64,000 bases of DNA from Hofstenia miamia (taxonomy: Eukaryota > Xenacoelomorpha > Acoela), in NCBI GenBank assembly GCA_004352715.1, contig SCFE01000082.1, positions 1,276,962 to 1,340,961 on the forward strand, given 5' to 3'. Under the pieces are notes generated by a model. The model did no database searches, had not been told where the DNA came from, and was given only the letters and a program-made list of their open reading frames with translations. Within the stretch, counting starts at the first letter, position 1. Every line of letters starts with the position of its first letter. Below, one piece after another: positions 37,576 to 48,198 of the stretch. Made by a program: the position numbers and the translations under genes.

Positions 37576-39213
37576 ATGCTGTTGACTGCGTGTTTGTTTT
37601 TCACAGCCGTTCAGCACACGTATTCATTACTGGATGAGAGGGGAAAATGTCAGCCCATTACTGTTCCAATGTGCTTGAATCTTGGTTACAACATGACTAC
37701 TATGCCCAACCCTTTTGGACAGCTTACTCAAGAGGAAGCGGGACTAGAGGTGCATCAGTTCTGGCCTTTAGTGGAAATTAATTGTGCTTCTGAACTTAAA
37801 TTTTTCCTTTGCAGTATGTATGTACCGTTTTGCACAGAAGATTATCCAAATGAAATCAAACCGTGCAGACCAATCTGTCTACGAACACGAAAAGGCTGTG
37901 AACCTATTATGAAAGAGTATGGATTCGAATGGCCCGAGCGCATGAATTGCGATCACTTTCCTCCACGGCAAACATCAGAAGTGGTTTGCATGGATAATCC
38001 AAATGTCGAGAAAGATGCAGAAAAGAATGAGGAGAAGCCCACAAAGCCAAAACCCACAGACGTTCCTTCAAAAAATGGCTTCGATACGATACGAAATGCA
38101 TTCATACCATCACTTAAATTTATGGATCTTAGTTTATGTGGATGTAAATGTCAACCTCCATTTCATGCTGTCCCACACATGAACATTTCAACTGGCATAG
38201 TTAATCACTGTGCGTCACCCTGCAGAAGTCCGTACTTCAGTGTCGAGGAGCGGAAATTCGCCACTTTATGGGTAAGTGTTTGGTCTATTGTTTGTCTTAT
38301 TTCCACCACAATTATTTCACTCACATTTTTAATTGACATGCAGAGGTTTACTTATCCAGAGAGACCTATTGTATTTCTATCAGCATGTTATTTATTCATA
38401 TCTGCTGGATTCGTTATAAGTCTAATCTTTGGTCACGAGCGTGTCGCATGCGACTCAAACATCATTCGCTACTCAATTGATTCTCACCCTGGACCATGCT
38501 TGATAGTTTTTATTCTTATTTATTACTTCAGCATGGCATCATCTATATGGTGGGTGATTTTATCGATGACTTGGTTTCTGGCAGCTGGCATGAAGTGGGG
38601 TAGTGAAGCAATCGCCAATTACTCATGGTGGTTTCATTTTGTGGGATGGGTTCTGCCATGTATTCAGACAGTCATTGTCTTATTTACAAAAGCGGTTGAT
38701 GGCGACGCACTCACTGGTATATGTTACATTGGAAACCAGGATCGGTGGAATCTATTTATGTTCGTGATAACTCCGTTAGTCGTGTATCTCATGATCGGAA
38801 CGGTGTTTCTACTTGGTGGATTCATTTCATTGTTTCGCATTCGTCATGTCATTAAGCAAGGCGGTACAAAAACTGATAAATTAGAGAAATTAATGATTCG
38901 AATTGGTGTATTTTCCGTGCTGTACACTGTTCCAGCGACCATCGTGATCGCCTGTTATTTTTATGAATTCAGATATCGAATTTTGTGGGAGGTCACTTTT
39001 ACATGCAATGAAAGTCAATGTCTTCAAATCGTTCCTGATTACACGGTTTTTATGCTCAAATACTTCATGTCTCTAATTGTTGGAATTACGTCTGGATTTT
39101 GGATTTGGACTGGAAAAACTGTCTCTTATACACATCTATTCTTCTCCAGAATCTTTGGCGGTGGCAAGCGTAGAGAAGTGCAGTTGAAGCCCCTTCCTAT
39201 GACCCACGTTTGA
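37576..39213 (+). CDS. fz5/8: Frizzled receptor, Fz5/8 subfamily (intronless)
   Basis: Seven-pass Wnt receptor of the plasma membrane that signals through Dishevelled. Residues 1-17 are a signal peptide. The cysteine-rich Wnt-binding domain has all ten cysteines (25, 33, 70, 79, 86, 97, 101, 108, 125, 138) and the Fz5/8-like EAGLEVHQFWPLVEI and YGFEWPERMNCD. N39 and N203 are N-glycosylation sequons. A short linker (139-185) leads to the CxCxC region and seven membrane spans (about 229-535). PERPI after TM1 and KTDKLEKLMIRIG in loop 3 are intact. The C-terminus MTHV is a class I PDZ ligand, similar to the SHV/TQV ends of vertebrate FZD5/FZD8. The start has G at -3. An uninterrupted frame is normal for this subfamily, so it is not evidence of retrocopying. 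The KTxxxW motif reads K514-T-V-S-Y-T519: the tryptophan is missing exactly where a 19-bp adapter match lies, so residues 516-521 should not be trusted. Confidence 0.96.
   Translation: MLLTACLFFTAVQHTYSLLDERGKCQPITVPMCLNLGYNMTTMPNPFGQLTQEEAGLEVHQFWPLVEINCASELKFFLCSMYVPFCTEDYPNEIKPCRPICLRTRKGCEPIMKEYGFEWPERMNCDHFPPRQTSEVVCMDNPNVEKDAEKNEEKPTKPKPTDVPSKNGFDTIRNAFIPSLKFMDLSLCGCKCQPPFHAVPHMNISTGIVNHCASPCRSPYFSVEERKFATLWVSVWSIVCLISTTIISLTFLIDMQRFTYPERPIVFLSACYLFISAGFVISLIFGHERVACDSNIIRYSIDSHPGPCLIVFILIYYFSMASSIWWVILSMTWFLAAGMKWGSEAIANYSWWFHFVGWVLPCIQTVIVLFTKAVDGDALTGICYIGNQDRWNLFMFVITPLVVYLMIGTVFLLGGFISLFRIRHVIKQGGTKTDKLEKLMIRIGVFSVLYTVPATIVIACYFYEFRYRILWEVTFTCNESQCLQIVPDYTVFMLKYFMSLIVGITSGFWIWTGKTVSYTHLFFSRIFGGGKRREVQLKPLPMTHV
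39119..39137 (+). other. Tn5/Nextera mosaic-end adapter sequence inside the CDS
   Basis: CTGTCTCTTATACACATCT is a 19/19 match to the reverse complement of the Tn5 mosaic end used in Nextera and mate-pair libraries. A chance match in both strands of 64 kb is expected at well below one in a million. It replaces the codons of the membrane-proximal motif while the flanking sequence stays in register with the family: GKT before it, FFSR after it, aligning with the F-T-S-R of FZD5. Adapter-containing reads incorporated in assembly or gap filling are the most likely cause. Confidence 0.93.
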
Positions 39214-39790
39214 GAATTGTTCTCTCAATTAACACAGGTGGCACATTTTAAGATCAAATTTACATTCAGATACAATTCTCAACTGCCAATTGATTTTGGA
39301 CAATCACATTTAGTTTTAGTCATTTTTTAATGTTTTTACGTCATTTATGATTTATGATGGATGTTTATTCTAGTGTTATTAATACGGCACTTTGTAAATT
39401 ATTTTATGCTAGTAGCACACTGGCTGCCCCATGTAAATAGTATTTTGTTAATGCATTTTTTATTATGACTTCAATAATTATGGTAATATAATTTTTTAAT
39501 TTTCCATCTTTTTCATTTAACGCGTTTTCAATTATCACTATTTCACACTGTATTTAATACTTGCTTGAGTTCAATTGTCTTTTTTTTCACATCGCATTCG
39601 CTCAATTATTACCAATATTTTGCAATTCAGTTCATATTGCGTCTATTAACACTTTCCACTGGCTGTCAGTGAAATCTAATTTATTCCATTGGTGTGCTTA
39701 CAGTTATGTGACAGAAATTTACGACCTGTCTTTTGCGCTATAATGAATTCAGGTATATACACAATTTAAGATAATAAACTCAATGATTGT
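39214..39790 (+). promoter_or_regulatory. Frizzled 3' UTR with AATAAA poly(A) signal
   Basis: The first canonical AATAAA after the stop codon is at 39773-39778, giving a predicted 3' UTR of roughly 0.58 kb. The stretch is A/T-rich with several ATTTA-like words and no reading frame of interest. The cleavage site would be 10-30 nt downstream of the signal. This is assigned by motif only. Confidence 0.5.
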
Positions 39791-42116
39791 CTGAGAAAGG
39801 CATGGTAGTTGTCAGATTGGTGTTAGTAACAATTTTCTTTATCGAAACGACGTTTTTGGCTTCGATTTGCTCAATTACACTTCAGTGATTAGAATTGACA
39901 GCTTTAACACTTGTACACACGATTTATTTGAAGATGATTCACTGGTTTTTACGTGATAAATTCGATTCACACGCCAACTCGTTTAGAATTCTTTTGTAGG
40001 ATTAAAATAGCTTCTAGAAAGCCATCTAGCGACTAAAACTATGCATTAATTTGTTGCTTCTTGTTTAAGTGTGAAAATTGGTATTTTTCATTTATTTTTT
40101 ACTCAACCTTTTTAGTGTTTGTAGATCATTACTGAATGAAAAAAATTTATGCCAACTCTAACTAGTTTTTAGGCAACACTTCTCAAGTTTTTTTAATTCT
40201 GATTACGCAACATTAACAAATGTTTAAACTTGCTAAATTTTCATTAAGGTAAATTTTTTAGATGTTAATGTATTTGCACTGAGTTCATTTAATAATTTTT
40301 TATTTGGTTTTAGATCTTTACACTTAAGTGTGTATTGTGATTATTTGAGGGAAATATTTATAAATTTTTATGTTAATGAAATTTACCATTTTAACACACT
40401 AGTGTGTGTCACAATTGTAAATGACATTAAGGTAATTAGCAAAAAAAATAAACTTTTTAGTAGTGATAAGTGTTTTAGGAACTTGAAGCCAATGTCTAAC
40501 CAAAGCCCAAGTACGTGTTTAATTCCAATGAGTTACCTGTTGTCATTGCAGTGGCATTTGCACTATTAATGTTGAATATTTCATGGGAAACGAATGCCAC
40601 TTTGCGTGACGTAAATGTTAACAATTGTTGTATAGGCGAACATTAAACTAAGTAATCAAACTCATAATTAAAATTCTGTTACTATGTTCTTTAAAATTGC
40701 TACAGAAGCAAAGGAGTGTAATTTATTTTCAAGGTTGTGTTTCAATAATATTTTGTGAAGTATGTCTTTGAAATTTGACTTTATTGTACGTGGTTATTCA
40801 AGCTCGAAAATATAATAATTGCCATACAAACCTGTCTATTAACAAATAACAGCACCTATTCAATTCTTCACTCAAATTCTTAAACTAAATTGAGAAAGTT
40901 TTCATCCGTGTTTTTATTTCTAATACTCACGATATTAATAAAATAAATTTATGATTAATTATAACGAAATAAGAATAAATCTCACAAAATAGTAAGAAAA
41001 TAAACATATTTTTTCTCGAAGTTGGGGGGTTACAAGAACAATCAATAGTTGGAATTTTACAAACTAATTGACATTGAAAAGATACATAGGAACGTTTCTA
41101 AAAATGAAGGAAATATTTGATGAAAGAATTACCATCACATACTCTCAGATGAACTTTCACCTCTGAAATTTTATTATGATTTAACTTTATAATCTGAATA
41201 TTTACAACGAACACATGGAGTCCGAAAAGGTCAACGATCGATGATTTCGAGTGATATAGGTACCAAATTTTGGATGCAAGGTTAACAATATTTTTCACGA
41301 AATTTCATTTTCTAAGCTACTTATTTCAGTTATTCACTTTTTCCCTCTTGGATTCATTTTACACAATGAAGACGCTAATTGACTATTTAAATTATAAGCT
41401 GGTGCCATGTATGTCTTTGATACATCAGGAAATTGTTAATCTTCTCGATATTTAATTACAGTCGAGCTTGAAAATTGAACAAAAATTAATGTAGTCATGC
41501 TTAAGACGATGAGTAGATAATTTAATTAAAGAAAGTGGCCCATGCAAATGCTTTACAGATTAAAAACATCAATAGTTGAATGAAGTCTTCGATCCACAGG
41601 AGCACGAGCCACAAATAAATATGAGTGCCTAACTAATTTATCATCTAACCACTGAATTTATTCCGCGAGTATTGGCTTTATAGACACAGAAGTGTCTTTT
41701 AATAGCGGATTGGACATTTAAGACTTTGTTTAGCTTATTCTAATCTAAAGGATGGCAGCACACTGAATTCACTTTGATGCAATAACTACTTGAATTTCTG
41801 TATAACTTTGCTAATTATCACAGCACAATAATAACTTTCTTATTACTACTTGATGTTGTTGAACTCTTGGTTGGGAAACTAACCAGTTTCAATAGTCGTT
41901 GGGAATTTTCTTAAGGGTTTAACTACTATTAACAATGCTGTCTTTTGTACTATCCCCCATCCCCACTTTGGTAATACTAACCTTGAAGACTTATTTTATA
42001 TCTTCTACAATTTTGCTTTTGTTGGCTATCTGTGTTTTACCTTGTTTTATACATTTCTGATCTTTGGAGCATTTATGTTTATCAACGTTCTCAATTTTTT
42101 ATTTTTATCTAGAGCT
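39791..42116. other. Gene-free stretch, 2.3 kb
   Basis: AT-rich sequence downstream of the Frizzled gene. No coding homology, RNA gene or clear repeat was seen. Confidence 0.5.
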
Positions 42117-43010
42117 ACTTTATTATTATGAGACTTTACTGTAGGCATACAATAGAAACATATTCCAAGTTACAGTACAATAAAATTCATACAAATGAAA
42201 CAAATAATAACAACATGTACAATTAAAACAAATTAACTACAACATTTTATTGATTATCAAAGAGTAATTGATTAATGTAGTCGAATGGTTTTTGTCTAAA
42301 TAATTTTGGCCCATCAGTGCAATTTATTCATGCTGTGAGATGTATATTAACATTTACAAGATGGCTTACACAAACAAAGCATAATTTATCACTGGGTTAT
42401 TTTCGAAAATTTGGAAATTCAATGAATAAACGATCACTTCTTCCTGAGACCGAATTTGGTGCAATATTTACAAAGTCGTTGATTTTGATGTCATAGCAAC
42501 TATTAACGAGTTATTGAAGAATATTAACTCTAGACATTCAAGTTAAAGTGTAAAAGATAGTACTTTCATTTTTGAATATTTCCTTGAAAGAGACGATTGA
42601 AGATGGAAATATCCATTTAAGGGCACGAAATTGAAATTGTAGATATGAGCATTAATGAGAGGGTGTGAATATTGAGGATGCATATGTAAGAATTGAAATG
42701 CACATGCTTTTTGGCAGTGCAAGTTTTACTTTCTGAAAGCATGAATGGGGAACATGCTATATTTAGAAGTGAGTGAATGTGGTTGTTCCAAGCAAGATCA
42801 CTTGTTAATATTAGACTTATGTCACTTGTTCTACTTTTCCATCGTAATTTGATATTGTTAATAGTTAGGTTTGTAGTGATTTACGGATGACTTGAAAACA
42901 AAAGAGCCTCACATTTAGATACATTGAATTCCTTAAAATTTATGAATGACCAATTAACAAAGTTGTCTATGTCATTTTGTTGTTCAGATATACAAATACA
43001 GTACTGAAAA
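42117..43010 (-). mobile_element. LINE ORF2 relic: reverse transcriptase C-terminal half
   Basis: On the minus strand, from about 43010 downwards, frames read NDIDNFVNWSFINFKEFN, then VSKCEALLFSSHP, a stop, then later SDISLILTSDLAWNNH. This is the thumb region of LINE reverse transcriptases (L-x-x-D-I-x-x-x-x-x-W ... F-N-x-x-K-C ... D-L-x-W-x-x-H). Further on, in shifted frames, come ILTYASSIFTPSH, NDFVNIAPNSVSGRSDRLFI and FDYINQLLFDNQ with a stop at 42247-42249. An A/T-rich tail ends in CATAATAATAAAG (minus strand). Stops and frameshifts make it inactive. The part above 42662 recurs at 47850-48198 as the second haplotype copy. Confidence 0.8.
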
Positions 43011-43513
43011 ACTCAGTCTGGTAAATCACTTTTTAATGTAAGGAAAATTATAAGCCGTGGGTAGGGTTGAAGAGCTTTTTTTCTTTAACCTCCAAAGACA
43101 AAACGTATCATATATGACACATTTTATAAAGTGGCCCTGTGCTTATTGGTTTGCTTATTTTTCATCTAAAATGTGATATTATATTTCCATGGGTACTAAT
43201 TATTTATCATGCAGCGATAGTTTTAATCCAAAATCAGCGTGCCAAAACAATGACACTGGTTAATCAGCAGGGTGCTGAAGTTCTTCCTGAGTAAAAACTA
43301 ATTACAACATTACATTCAAAAAAAATTTTTTGTTTTCGAGATTTCCACAAGTAGACAAAATTTTTCATTATTGTCATTTGAATGAATTGTATTTTTACAT
43401 GTTTTGCAACATATTGAATGTTTTTTCTGAATTTCTTTATTTCGTTTATATTGCAACTTCAGGCTGAAATTTATCATACATGATACAAAAAAATCAGGCT
43501 GAAACTAAAAAGT
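42662..43513 (+). repeat. Contig-end overlap, copy A (partner 47850-48703)
   Basis: These 852 bases match 47850-48703 in the same orientation with roughly 15 substitutions or small indels by eye (for example gtgagtgaatg/gtgagtaaatg and catctaaaat/catctgaaat). Copy A ends exactly at the first 1000-N gap and copy B begins exactly at the end of the second. That geometry is what two allelic contig ends give when a scaffolder fails to merge them. Confidence 0.88.
43089..43513 (+). mobile_element. piggyBac-like MITE, left part, cut by assembly gap
   Basis: Begins after TTAA (43085-43088) with CCTCCAAAGACAAAACG and runs to the N gap. It is the allelic copy of the complete element at 48277-48807 and lacks the right end only because the contig stops. 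Confidence 0.6.
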
Positions 43514-44513
43514 NNNNNNNNNNNNNNNNNNNNNNNNNNNNNNNNNNNNNNNNNNNNNNNNNNNNNNNNNNNNNNNNNNNNNNNNNNNNNNNNNNNNNNN
43601 NNNNNNNNNNNNNNNNNNNNNNNNNNNNNNNNNNNNNNNNNNNNNNNNNNNNNNNNNNNNNNNNNNNNNNNNNNNNNNNNNNNNNNNNNNNNNNNNNNNN
43701 NNNNNNNNNNNNNNNNNNNNNNNNNNNNNNNNNNNNNNNNNNNNNNNNNNNNNNNNNNNNNNNNNNNNNNNNNNNNNNNNNNNNNNNNNNNNNNNNNNNN
43801 NNNNNNNNNNNNNNNNNNNNNNNNNNNNNNNNNNNNNNNNNNNNNNNNNNNNNNNNNNNNNNNNNNNNNNNNNNNNNNNNNNNNNNNNNNNNNNNNNNNN
43901 NNNNNNNNNNNNNNNNNNNNNNNNNNNNNNNNNNNNNNNNNNNNNNNNNNNNNNNNNNNNNNNNNNNNNNNNNNNNNNNNNNNNNNNNNNNNNNNNNNNN
44001 NNNNNNNNNNNNNNNNNNNNNNNNNNNNNNNNNNNNNNNNNNNNNNNNNNNNNNNNNNNNNNNNNNNNNNNNNNNNNNNNNNNNNNNNNNNNNNNNNNNN
44101 NNNNNNNNNNNNNNNNNNNNNNNNNNNNNNNNNNNNNNNNNNNNNNNNNNNNNNNNNNNNNNNNNNNNNNNNNNNNNNNNNNNNNNNNNNNNNNNNNNNN
44201 NNNNNNNNNNNNNNNNNNNNNNNNNNNNNNNNNNNNNNNNNNNNNNNNNNNNNNNNNNNNNNNNNNNNNNNNNNNNNNNNNNNNNNNNNNNNNNNNNNNN
44301 NNNNNNNNNNNNNNNNNNNNNNNNNNNNNNNNNNNNNNNNNNNNNNNNNNNNNNNNNNNNNNNNNNNNNNNNNNNNNNNNNNNNNNNNNNNNNNNNNNNN
44401 NNNNNNNNNNNNNNNNNNNNNNNNNNNNNNNNNNNNNNNNNNNNNNNNNNNNNNNNNNNNNNNNNNNNNNNNNNNNNNNNNNNNNNNNNNNNNNNNNNNN
44501 NNNNNNNNNNNNN
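43514..44513. other. Assembly gap, 1000 N
   Basis: Exactly 1000 N, a default gap size of unknown true length. Open frames that span it are artefacts. Confidence 0.99.
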
Positions 44514-44870
44514 ATTAATCTGTTTTATATACACTATATTACATTATATGTGGCATTTTTTGTTAGAAAAATAAACAAAATATTGATAATAATCAGCCTT
44601 ATTACTATTCAATGGAATAACAGGTGATGTCCAAATCTGATATATGAGCAGTTTACCATGCACTCACTAACCCATGCTGCATAAATTCTATAACTATCAC
44701 TGCTGAAAGATCTGTAAGATGTATTAGTAAATGGGAAAAAATTTTTGTTACAATTGATGGTAATTGAGGCTAGCTGTGAGGTCGCAAATCTTAAAAATTG
44801 AATTTCTCCATTTAGAATATGTGTGACATCACTGGTTTTTCCCCTGTGGTCTTCATATATATTCTATTTC

Positions 44871-45688
44871 TAGTCGATCGATAACCGATCAAACCTGCAG
44901 GTATTCGATATATAATATATAACACGACCAACATTATTTGACAGGGCAGTCACAATTAACCAATTAATTGACTGATATCTAATTAATTTTTTAGTCGAAT
45001 AATACCATTACACACAATGAAAAAATGTACAGGGACAAACGAAAACGTATTTTCGACAGATCGTTCAACAATAACGAAGAGTGAACATTCATTGGATATA
45101 CTCATCGATAACTACCGTATAGTCTTGCTTGTAAATTTCTGAAATTGACTTTTGATTTTCTGGACTTGAGAAATTAACAAGTGCCAATAAATCCGTTGAT
45201 AATCGTTTAAAAATATGTTGCTATTTGGTAACATAGCATCGAATAAAGCTCTTAAACTAATTTTTTGGTTCATGGGAAATATATTTGCACTAAAATTTAC
45301 ATTAAGTTTATGAAAATGTATGACTAATAAACTTTACATTATTGCACACTCATGAAAGTTAAAACTTTTATCTAATAATAGGATTATCAAGGATATAAAT
45401 AACTAGGATTCTAACGGCACAACTACCTCTGACTTAGCACGCGGCGCTCCTGAACTAGGCTTTAGATGGATATGGGCCGAAAACTTAGGTCCAAGCCCTG
45501 CCCATTTAAATTAATGTGAATTCACCCCATTGTATGATTCTAATCATAAAATTTCGTTAATTTTTCAGCTTGCTAGACGAAAGTTGGCTATATTAGAAAC
45601 TTTTAATAAAATGTGCTCATTGAAATTGAAAACTTGTAATGAAAATTTTATTTTTCAACACATTGCTTATAAATCATATTGCATTTGT
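44871..45688. other. About 0.82-kb insertion/deletion difference between the two copies
   Basis: Copy 1 jumps from the TIR end (cttcatatatatt) directly to gtatttgtagtaaatgtgtatgc. This contig carries about 818 bp between the matching points. The block is bounded by a degenerate 13-bp direct repeat, ATATT[C/G][T/C]ATTT[C/G]T, at 44858-44870 and 45676-45688, of which copy 1 keeps one. That fits an insertion with target duplication or a deletion by microhomology. Inside, 45462-45507 shares a terminal-like string with 52694-52740 (separate entry). No transposase is visible. Confidence 0.65.
45462..45507 (+). repeat. hAT-like terminal string shared with 52694-52740
   Basis: AGATGGATATGGGCCGAA followed by ACTTAGGTCCAAGC resembles the reverse complement of 52694-52740 (AGATGTACATGGGCCGAA, then CCTTAGGCTCAAGC). 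Two loci sharing an oriented string of about 40 bp point to one end of a dispersed transposon family. The opposite ends and target duplications were not identified. Confidence 0.5.
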
Positions 45689-46849
45689 GAAAATGTGTAT
45701 GCACTGTTGGGTAGTAAGTTTTTTTTGGAACTTCGGCGCTTTCTTTCAATACCTCCGTGCACTGCAGGTGCAGGTAGATGAATAATTTTTAGCTCAAATC
45801 TTCACCACATACCCGTAGATGTGTCCATATAAGAAACCTTCAATATTTCCAAAAAGATTTGTATAAAATTTTTCAAAAAGAAACAGTATTAAGAAATAGA
45901 GAAAGTAACTATTCATACTAAAATGGCTAAGCAATAAAAATAGATTTATGTGGCAATTTACACTAGAAATCTTAAGCTCTTAAAAATTTTAATTCAAATG
46001 CTGAAGTGATTTTTAAGATATTTCTAGTCTTCATGATTTTATTCACAAAGCATGCAGTTAGCTTACAGATTTTACACCGCTTCTAGTATTGGAGGTCCTG
46101 TATATTAATGCGAGTGACAGGAGCAGGGGCAGGAGCGGTTGCACTCCCTAAAATCAACTCTTCAGGAAATACCTCTCGAATTTTAAAATTAATACAGTCC
46201 CCTTAGTTAGTTAATATGCTGGGTATTTAGTGTACCTTACACCCAACCAAAATTCGTTCCACCGCGACTGATTACTGCCCTTGTTAGTAGTAACTATTTA
46301 TAACAAAAACAGGTATGTATACTAAAACAAGGGAAATAGGAATCAACCATGTGAGCAGTCAGGCCATAAACCATTTGACGCTTTGCTTTTAAACTGACTT
46401 GGCAGTAAGCGACATATGCAGTAGCTCACCCATCCTTTTTTAAGTTAAATCTGTCCATTCAATTTTATGTCACAATTAATTGTTAACCACAACTGTAGTA
46501 AATAGTTATTCCCAAGAATATGACTCACGCCTTTTATTAAATTTATTAGCACGCCCTATTTACTCTACTCTTTTCATACAACATTCTTAATACCCAATTT
46601 ACATTTTGTGGAAAAATAGCACGATTCAAATAGTTCGGGTTCGAAATTAAATTTTTCTTTTCAACCTACATTTTTAATGGTTTTAGCTTATTCAATATTT
46701 TCTGCTTTTATATTCCACTGTTATTCTGTTAGAGAAGGGGAACATTTCTGAGGCAATTTGATATCTTGTCTTAACACCATAATGACATGCACATCCGAAG
46801 TCCATCGTTATTCTCTGAGTGCCATTTGAAAAAAACGACATTTCATTGC

Positions 46850-47849
46850 NNNNNNNNNNNNNNNNNNNNNNNNNNNNNNNNNNNNNNNNNNNNNNNNNNN
46901 NNNNNNNNNNNNNNNNNNNNNNNNNNNNNNNNNNNNNNNNNNNNNNNNNNNNNNNNNNNNNNNNNNNNNNNNNNNNNNNNNNNNNNNNNNNNNNNNNNNN
47001 NNNNNNNNNNNNNNNNNNNNNNNNNNNNNNNNNNNNNNNNNNNNNNNNNNNNNNNNNNNNNNNNNNNNNNNNNNNNNNNNNNNNNNNNNNNNNNNNNNNN
47101 NNNNNNNNNNNNNNNNNNNNNNNNNNNNNNNNNNNNNNNNNNNNNNNNNNNNNNNNNNNNNNNNNNNNNNNNNNNNNNNNNNNNNNNNNNNNNNNNNNNN
47201 NNNNNNNNNNNNNNNNNNNNNNNNNNNNNNNNNNNNNNNNNNNNNNNNNNNNNNNNNNNNNNNNNNNNNNNNNNNNNNNNNNNNNNNNNNNNNNNNNNNN
47301 NNNNNNNNNNNNNNNNNNNNNNNNNNNNNNNNNNNNNNNNNNNNNNNNNNNNNNNNNNNNNNNNNNNNNNNNNNNNNNNNNNNNNNNNNNNNNNNNNNNN
47401 NNNNNNNNNNNNNNNNNNNNNNNNNNNNNNNNNNNNNNNNNNNNNNNNNNNNNNNNNNNNNNNNNNNNNNNNNNNNNNNNNNNNNNNNNNNNNNNNNNNN
47501 NNNNNNNNNNNNNNNNNNNNNNNNNNNNNNNNNNNNNNNNNNNNNNNNNNNNNNNNNNNNNNNNNNNNNNNNNNNNNNNNNNNNNNNNNNNNNNNNNNNN
47601 NNNNNNNNNNNNNNNNNNNNNNNNNNNNNNNNNNNNNNNNNNNNNNNNNNNNNNNNNNNNNNNNNNNNNNNNNNNNNNNNNNNNNNNNNNNNNNNNNNNN
47701 NNNNNNNNNNNNNNNNNNNNNNNNNNNNNNNNNNNNNNNNNNNNNNNNNNNNNNNNNNNNNNNNNNNNNNNNNNNNNNNNNNNNNNNNNNNNNNNNNNNN
47801 NNNNNNNNNNNNNNNNNNNNNNNNNNNNNNNNNNNNNNNNNNNNNNNNN
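46850..47849. other. Assembly gap, 1000 N
   Basis: Exactly 1000 N, a default gap size. The next base resumes inside sequence already seen at 42662, so the true gap may be zero or negative. Confidence 0.99.
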
Positions 47850-48198
47850 GGTGTGAATATTGAGGATGCATATGTAAGAATTGAAATGCACATGCTTTTT
47901 GGCAGTGCAAGTTTTACTTTCTGAAAGCATGAATGGGGAACATGCTATATTTAGAAGTGAGTAAATGTGGTTGTTCCAAGCAAGATCACTTGTTAATATT
48001 AGACTTATGTCACTTGTTCTACTTTTCCATCGTAATTTGATATTGTTAATAGTTAGGTTTGTAGTGATTTACGGATGACTTGAAAACAAAAGAGCCTCAC
48101 ATTTAGATACATTGAATTCCTTAAAATTTATGAATGACCAATTAACAAAGTTGTCTATGTCATTTTGTTGTTCAGATATACAAATACAGTACTGAAAA
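47850..48198 (-). mobile_element. LINE ORF2 relic, second allele copy (partial)
   Basis: Same reverse transcriptase thumb sequence as at 42662-43010 (minus strand, W-x-F-x-N-F-K-E-F-N ... D-L-A-W-N-N-H), truncated on its 3' side by the gap. Not an independent insertion if the haplotype interpretation is right. Confidence 0.75.

Larger units (their letters stand above)
44514..46849 (-). repeat. Copy 2 of the inverted duplication (probable alternate haplotype contig)
   Basis: The entire 2336-bp contig between the two 1000-N gaps is the reverse complement of 32610-34132, apart from one extra block of about 0.82 kb. It starts inside the TIR element (matching 34132) and ends at the match to 32610, with no unique flank on either side. 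A contained contig with unknown gaps on both sides is what a misplaced haplotig looks like. A true inverted duplication would be expected to show at least one novel junction. Confidence 0.85.

Noticed and set aside
37576-39213. Interpreting the intronless Frizzled as a retrocopy
   Set aside because: Fz5/8 genes are commonly intronless. No poly(A) tract or target duplication surrounds the gene, and upstream DNA looks promoter-like.
43480-47930. Several 340-410-codon open frames on both strands
   Set aside because: They consist almost wholly of undetermined residues spanning the 1000-N gaps, so they carry no coding evidence.
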